Both the position numbers and the translations under genes were made by a program. Below the pieces are notes generated by a model that was not told the origin of the DNA, did no database searches, and saw only the letters and a program-made list of their open reading frames with translations. Below, piece by piece: positions 60,930 through 64,000 of a DNA stretch of 64,000 bases. How positions within the stretch are numbered: position 1 is the stretch's first letter; the number at the start of each line of letters is the position of its first letter. This stretch comes from Alphaproteobacteria bacterium (lineage in GTDB: Bacteria; Pseudomonadota; Alphaproteobacteria; Bin95): positions 620,001-684,000 of the forward strand of contig JACKII010000002.1 of the NCBI GenBank assembly GCA_020638555.1, in the 5' to 3' direction.

Positions 60930-63362
60930 ATGTCTTCCGCAAAGACCGCACTGTCTGTGGCCGACCTGCGCTGGCGCTGTCATCCGGACCAGCTGCCGTT
61001 CAAGACCACCGCCGAGTTGCAGCCACTCGCCAATGTCGGCGGCGTGCATCGGTGGATGGAAGCGTTGACGCTCGGCATGGCCATCCGCCGGCCGGAATAC
61101 AACATCTTTGCCGTCGGCGCCGACGGCACCGGCAAGACCTTTCTCTCGCAACGGTTTATCGAGGCCCAGGCCAAGGCGGAACCGCCGCCGGACGACTGGT
61201 GCTATGTCTACAATTTCGAGCAGCCGCACGTGCCCAACGTGCTGCGCCTGCCGACCGGCCGCGGCCGCCCGTTCAAGGCGGATATCGAACGGCTGGTGGA
61301 CGACCTGCGCGAGGTGCTGACCGCGACCTTCGAGGGCGAAGAGTATCGCAGCCACCGCCAGTTGATCGAACAGGAACTGAAAGACCGGCAGGAGCAGGCC
61401 TTCGGCGAAATCGAGCACGAGGCGCAGCGCGACTCCATCGCGTTTCTGCGCACGCCCATGGGCTTTTCGTTCGCGCCCATGCACCAGGGCAATGTCATGC
61501 AGCCGCAGGTGTTCCAGGCGCTGAGCGAGGCGGACCGCACCGCCATCGAGCACAAGATCAAGGAGTTGCAGGACAAGCTGCAAGACCTGCTGCAGCAAAT
61601 CCCGCTCTGGGTGAAACAGACGCAGGACAAGCTCCGGGAACTGAACCAGGAAACCGCCACCTATGCGGTGAGCGGCCTGATCGCGACCCTGGAGGCGACC
61701 TATGGCGACGTGCCGGAAATCCCGGATCACCTGCAGACGCTGAAGGCGGACATGGTCGCCAATGCGGAGGCCATCCTGACCATGGCGGCGCAGATGGCGC
61801 AGGCGCCGACACAGGTGCATGACGGCCAGAACCCGCTGTTGCGCCGCTATGGCGTCAACCTGATCGCCGACAACGCCGACCTGACCCATGCGCCGGTAAT
61901 CCATGAAGACAACCCGACCTATGACCGGTTGATCGGGCGGATCGAGCATCGCTCGGAAATGGGCGCGTTGATCACCGACTTCCATCTGATCCGCCCCGGC
62001 GCGCTGCACCGGGCGAACGGAGGCTATCTGCTGATCGACGCCAAGCGCCTGCTGTCGCGGCCGATGGCCTATGAGGGGCTGAAACAGGCCCTGCGCGGCT
62101 CGACCATCGAAATCGAGTCGGCGGCCCAGCTCTACGGCCTGCCGGCCACGATCACGCTGCAACCCGAAAGCATCCCGCTGTCCATGAAGGTCGTGCTGCT
62201 GGGCGACCGCATGCTGCACTACATGCTGAGCCAGTACGACCCCGAGTTCCACGACCTGTTCAAGGTGATCGCCGATTTCGACGAGGACATCGCCCGCAGC
62301 GGCGACGCGCTGGGGGATTTCCACCGCGTCATCGCCGGTCTGGTGGAGAATGCGGGCATTCGCGCCGTGGATGCCGGCGGCGTCGGCCGGCTCTGCGAGT
62401 TCAGCGTGCGCATGGCCGAGGATTCGGAAAAGCTGTCGCTGAAGATGGAAGTGCTGCGCGACGTGCTGATCGAGGCGGATTACTGGGCCGGCCTCGCCGG
62501 GCGCGATGCGGTGACGGCGGCGGATATCGACCGCTCGCTGGATCAGCGCGAATACCGGGTCGACCGCATCCGCGAGCGCATCCAGCAGGAAATCGGCAAG
62601 GGCACGATCCGGATCGAGTCCGAGGGGGAGGTGGCGGGCCAGATGAACGGCCTCTCCGTGTTGCAGATCGGCGATTTCGCCTTCGGCCGCCCGAGCCGGA
62701 TCACGGCGCAGGTGCGGCTCGGCAGCGGCGCCGTGGTCGATATCGAGCGCGAGGTGAAGCTGGGCGGGCCGTTGCACTCGAAGGGCGTGATGATCCTCTC
62801 CGGCTATCTGGGCGCCAAGTTCGGGGTGGAGGCGCCGCTGTCGCTCTCGGCCACCCTGGTGTTCGAGCAGTCCTATGGTGGCGTCGACGGCGACAGCGCT
62901 TCGGCGGCGGAGCTGATCACCCTGTTGTCTGCCATCGCCCAGGTGCCACTCGCCCAGCGTTTCGCCATGACCGGCTCGGTCGACCAGATGGGCCGGGTGC
63001 AGGCCATCGGCGGCGTGAATTTCAAGATCGAGGGCTTTTTCGACGTCTGCGACGCGCGCGGCCTGACCGGCGAGCAGGGGGTGTTGATCCCGGCCACCAA
63101 CACGCGCCACCTGATGTTGCACGACCGGGTGGTGGATGCGGTGGCGGCCGGCAAGTTTCACATTCACGCGGTGGAAACGGTCGACCAGGCCATCGAAATC
63201 CTCACCGGCCTGCCGGCGGGCGAACCCGACGCCAAGGGCGAGTACCCGGAGGGCAGCTTCCACCGCAAGGTGGCGGATCGCCTGGCGGCGTTGGCGGAGG
63301 CCCGGCGCAAGTTCGCGCCGCAGCCGGGCCAGCCGGAGACCAAATCGCGGGAGGACGAGTAA
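60930..63362 (+). CDS. Lon-like ATP-dependent protease (LonB/YcbZ-type, AAA plus S16 domain)
   Basis: This is an 810-residue protein of the Lon-related family distinct from classical LonA. The Walker A motif GADGTGKTF is near residue 70. A long coiled-coil insertion spans about 150-270 (EHKIKELQDKLQDLLQQI). The Walker B region HRANGGYLLIDAKRLL is near residue 380. The C-terminal S16 protease carries the catalytic Ser in DGDSASAAEL near residue 655 and the catalytic Lys in GGVNFKIEGFF. GAGGA lies 9 bases before the ATG. It presumably degrades or unfolds cytoplasmic proteins. The stop directly abuts the next gene (TAAATG). Confidence 0.92.
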   Translation: MSSAKTALSVADLRWRCHPDQLPFKTTAELQPLANVGGVHRWMEALTLGMAIRRPEYNIFAVGADGTGKTFLSQRFIEAQAKAEPPPDDWCYVYNFEQPHVPNVLRLPTGRGRPFKADIERLVDDLREVLTATFEGEEYRSHRQLIEQELKDRQEQAFGEIEHEAQRDSIAFLRTPMGFSFAPMHQGNVMQPQVFQALSEADRTAIEHKIKELQDKLQDLLQQIPLWVKQTQDKLRELNQETATYAVSGLIATLEATYGDVPEIPDHLQTLKADMVANAEAILTMAAQMAQAPTQVHDGQNPLLRRYGVNLIADNADLTHAPVIHEDNPTYDRLIGRIEHRSEMGALITDFHLIRPGALHRANGGYLLIDAKRLLSRPMAYEGLKQALRGSTIEIESAAQLYGLPATITLQPESIPLSMKVVLLGDRMLHYMLSQYDPEFHDLFKVIADFDEDIARSGDALGDFHRVIAGLVENAGIRAVDAGGVGRLCEFSVRMAEDSEKLSLKMEVLRDVLIEADYWAGLAGRDAVTAADIDRSLDQREYRVDRIRERIQQEIGKGTIRIESEGEVAGQMNGLSVLQIGDFAFGRPSRITAQVRLGSGAVVDIEREVKLGGPLHSKGVMILSGYLGAKFGVEAPLSLSATLVFEQSYGGVDGDSASAAELITLLSAIAQVPLAQRFAMTGSVDQMGRVQAIGGVNFKIEGFFDVCDARGLTGEQGVLIPATNTRHLMLHDRVVDAVAAGKFHIHAVETVDQAIEILTGLPAGEPDAKGEYPEGSFHRKVADRLAALAEARRKFAPQPGQPETKSREDE

Positions 63363-64000
63363 ATGCCTGCGCCTGAAGCGCGGCGGCCGACACGGATCGT
63401 GATGCCGCTGCAATGCGATGAAAGCAGTTGGGCCGCCCTGGAGCACGCGGCCGCGGTGGCCAAGGCCCTGCACGCCGAACTGCGCGCCACCTTCCTGGAG
63501 GATCTGGACGTGCTGGCCGCGGCCAGCCTGCCCATGACCCGGTCGATTTCCTACCGCTCCGGGCGCGTTGGCGTGCTGGAGCCGGCGCAGGTGGAGGCGC
63601 AGTTCCGCGCCATGGCGGCCCGCGCGCGGCAGCGGCTGGCGGCGCTCTGCCGCGAACACGCGCTCGCCTGGTCGTTCGAGGTGGCCGCGCGTGGACCGGA
63701 AGACGGCGACGAGGAGACGGCAACCCACCCCGACCTGCTGCTGGTCGACCGCGGCGTGTTGCGGCGGCGGCAGAATATGGCGGCCCTGTTGCGGCTCGCG
63801 GCCCGCTACGACACGGTGGGTGTGTGGGACATGAGCGTGCCGCGACCGTCTCGGCTGATCCTGGTGCATCGCGGTGAGGCGGCCGGCCTGATGGCGGCCG
63901 GCGAACTGGCGCGGACCCTCGACCTGCCGCTGGAGGTGCTGATCCCGACGACCGACGCCGCCGCAGCGGAGGCCGCGGCTGCCAGCGTGCGGGAATGGTT
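63363..64000 (+). CDS. Divergent Usp-like protein, 3' part outside window
   Basis: The frame begins at an ATG directly after the Lon-like stop codon and stays open for 212 codons to the window edge. It starts MPAPEARRPTRIVMPLQCDE and continues SSWAALEHAAAVAKALHAEL, which is the beta1-alpha1 layout of universal stress proteins. It then has HPDLLLVDRGVLRRR and begins a second similar half (PSRLILVHRGEAAGLMAAGEL). The usual ATP-binding G-x2-G-x9-G loop is not visible. I infer a degenerate tandem Usp fold acting with the protease, because the genes are tightly coupled. Confidence 0.65.
   Translation, partial: MPAPEARRPTRIVMPLQCDESSWAALEHAAAVAKALHAELRATFLEDLDVLAAASLPMTRSISYRSGRVGVLEPAQVEAQFRAMAARARQRLAALCREHALAWSFEVAARGPEDGDEETATHPDLLLVDRGVLRRRQNMAALLRLAARYDTVGVWDMSVPRPSRLILVHRGEAAGLMAAGELARTLDLPLEVLIPTTDAAAAEAAAASVREW

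Noticed and set aside
60867..63869. 1000-codon minus-strand open frame
   Set aside because: It is antisense to the Lon-like protease and Usp-like genes, lacks a ribosome-binding site and has no motifs.

Overview
The window is a continuous piece of a GC-rich bacterial chromosome, most likely from an alphaproteobacterium. Reasons: the HIG1-type twin-membrane gene / PduO-type adenosyltransferase / etfB / etfA / 3-hydroxybutyryl-CoA dehydrogenase cluster, a methylsuccinyl-CoA dehydrogenase of the ethylmalonyl-CoA pathway, DUF1127 miniproteins, a PAS_5 protein with a perfect CtrA box upstream, and an alphaproteobacterial-style gltB-gltD pair. Gene density is high and both strands are used. There is no prophage, insertion sequence, CRISPR array or rRNA. 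Two tRNA genes are present (Ala-CGC, Val-GAC). An order such as Rhodospirillales is plausible, but this is inference.

Layout. 1-5 kb: the 5' part of a CaiB/BaiF CoA-transferase gene, divergent from lptD, which overlaps uvrC. 5-8.8 kb (minus): hbd, etfA, etfB, cobalamin adenosyltransferase, HIG1 membrane protein. 8.8-15.2 kb: FAD fumarate-reductase-like flavoprotein, GMC oxidoreductase, serine-glyoxylate-type aminotransferase, Cys/Met-metabolism PLP enzyme, small ORFan. 15.3-22.3 kb: P-type H+-ATPase coupled to a PhaC-like hydrolase, SDR plus RraA-like protein, two DUF1127-type miniproteins, a GhrA-like reductase. 22.6-29.3 kb: lipoprotein and glutamate synthase gltBD. 29.7-33.8 kb (plus): mcd, then a CYTH-CHAD protein overlapping a ParA-like ATPase. 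33.8-43.2 kb: class II aldolase and SDR, a PEP-CTERM-like protein, an orphan HyuB, PAS_5 protein, hydrolase/creatininase pair, a Fur-box operon with a PiuC hydroxylase, a GNAT. 43.4-50.5 kb: tRNA-Ala, DHA2 transporter, hydrolase, UspA, 2-hydroxyacid dehydrogenase, tRNA-Val, gpsA, sugar-acid kinase. 50.5-57.1 kb (minus): peptidoglycan-binding-repeat protein, acyl-CoA synthetase, ThDP enzyme, ACAD11-like dehydrogenase. 57.3-64 kb (plus): Asp-box protein, a surface protein with silk-like GPGGX repeats and a PEP-CTERM anchor, a Lon-like protease, and a partial Usp-like protein.

Much of the content is acyl-CoA metabolism: CoA transferase, acyl-CoA synthetase, two acyl-CoA dehydrogenases, the ETF that takes their electrons, hydroxyacyl-CoA dehydrogenase, and the adenosyltransferase that supplies B12 to mutases. 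Two separate exosortase-type substrates suggest that an extracellular-polymer-linked PEP-CTERM system is encoded elsewhere in the genome.

The strongest candidates for something undescribed are: (1) a ParA-like ATPase translationally coupled to a CYTH-CHAD (polyphosphate-binding) protein with a 15-codon leader ORF, which could be a polyphosphate-granule positioning module; (2) the exosortase substrate with about 13 GPGGX pentapeptides; (3) the Fur-box operon pairing an unrecognised acidic/His/Gly-rich exported protein with PiuC; and (4) several families of dispersed intergenic hairpin repeats, one copy of which encodes the C-terminus of an aldolase.
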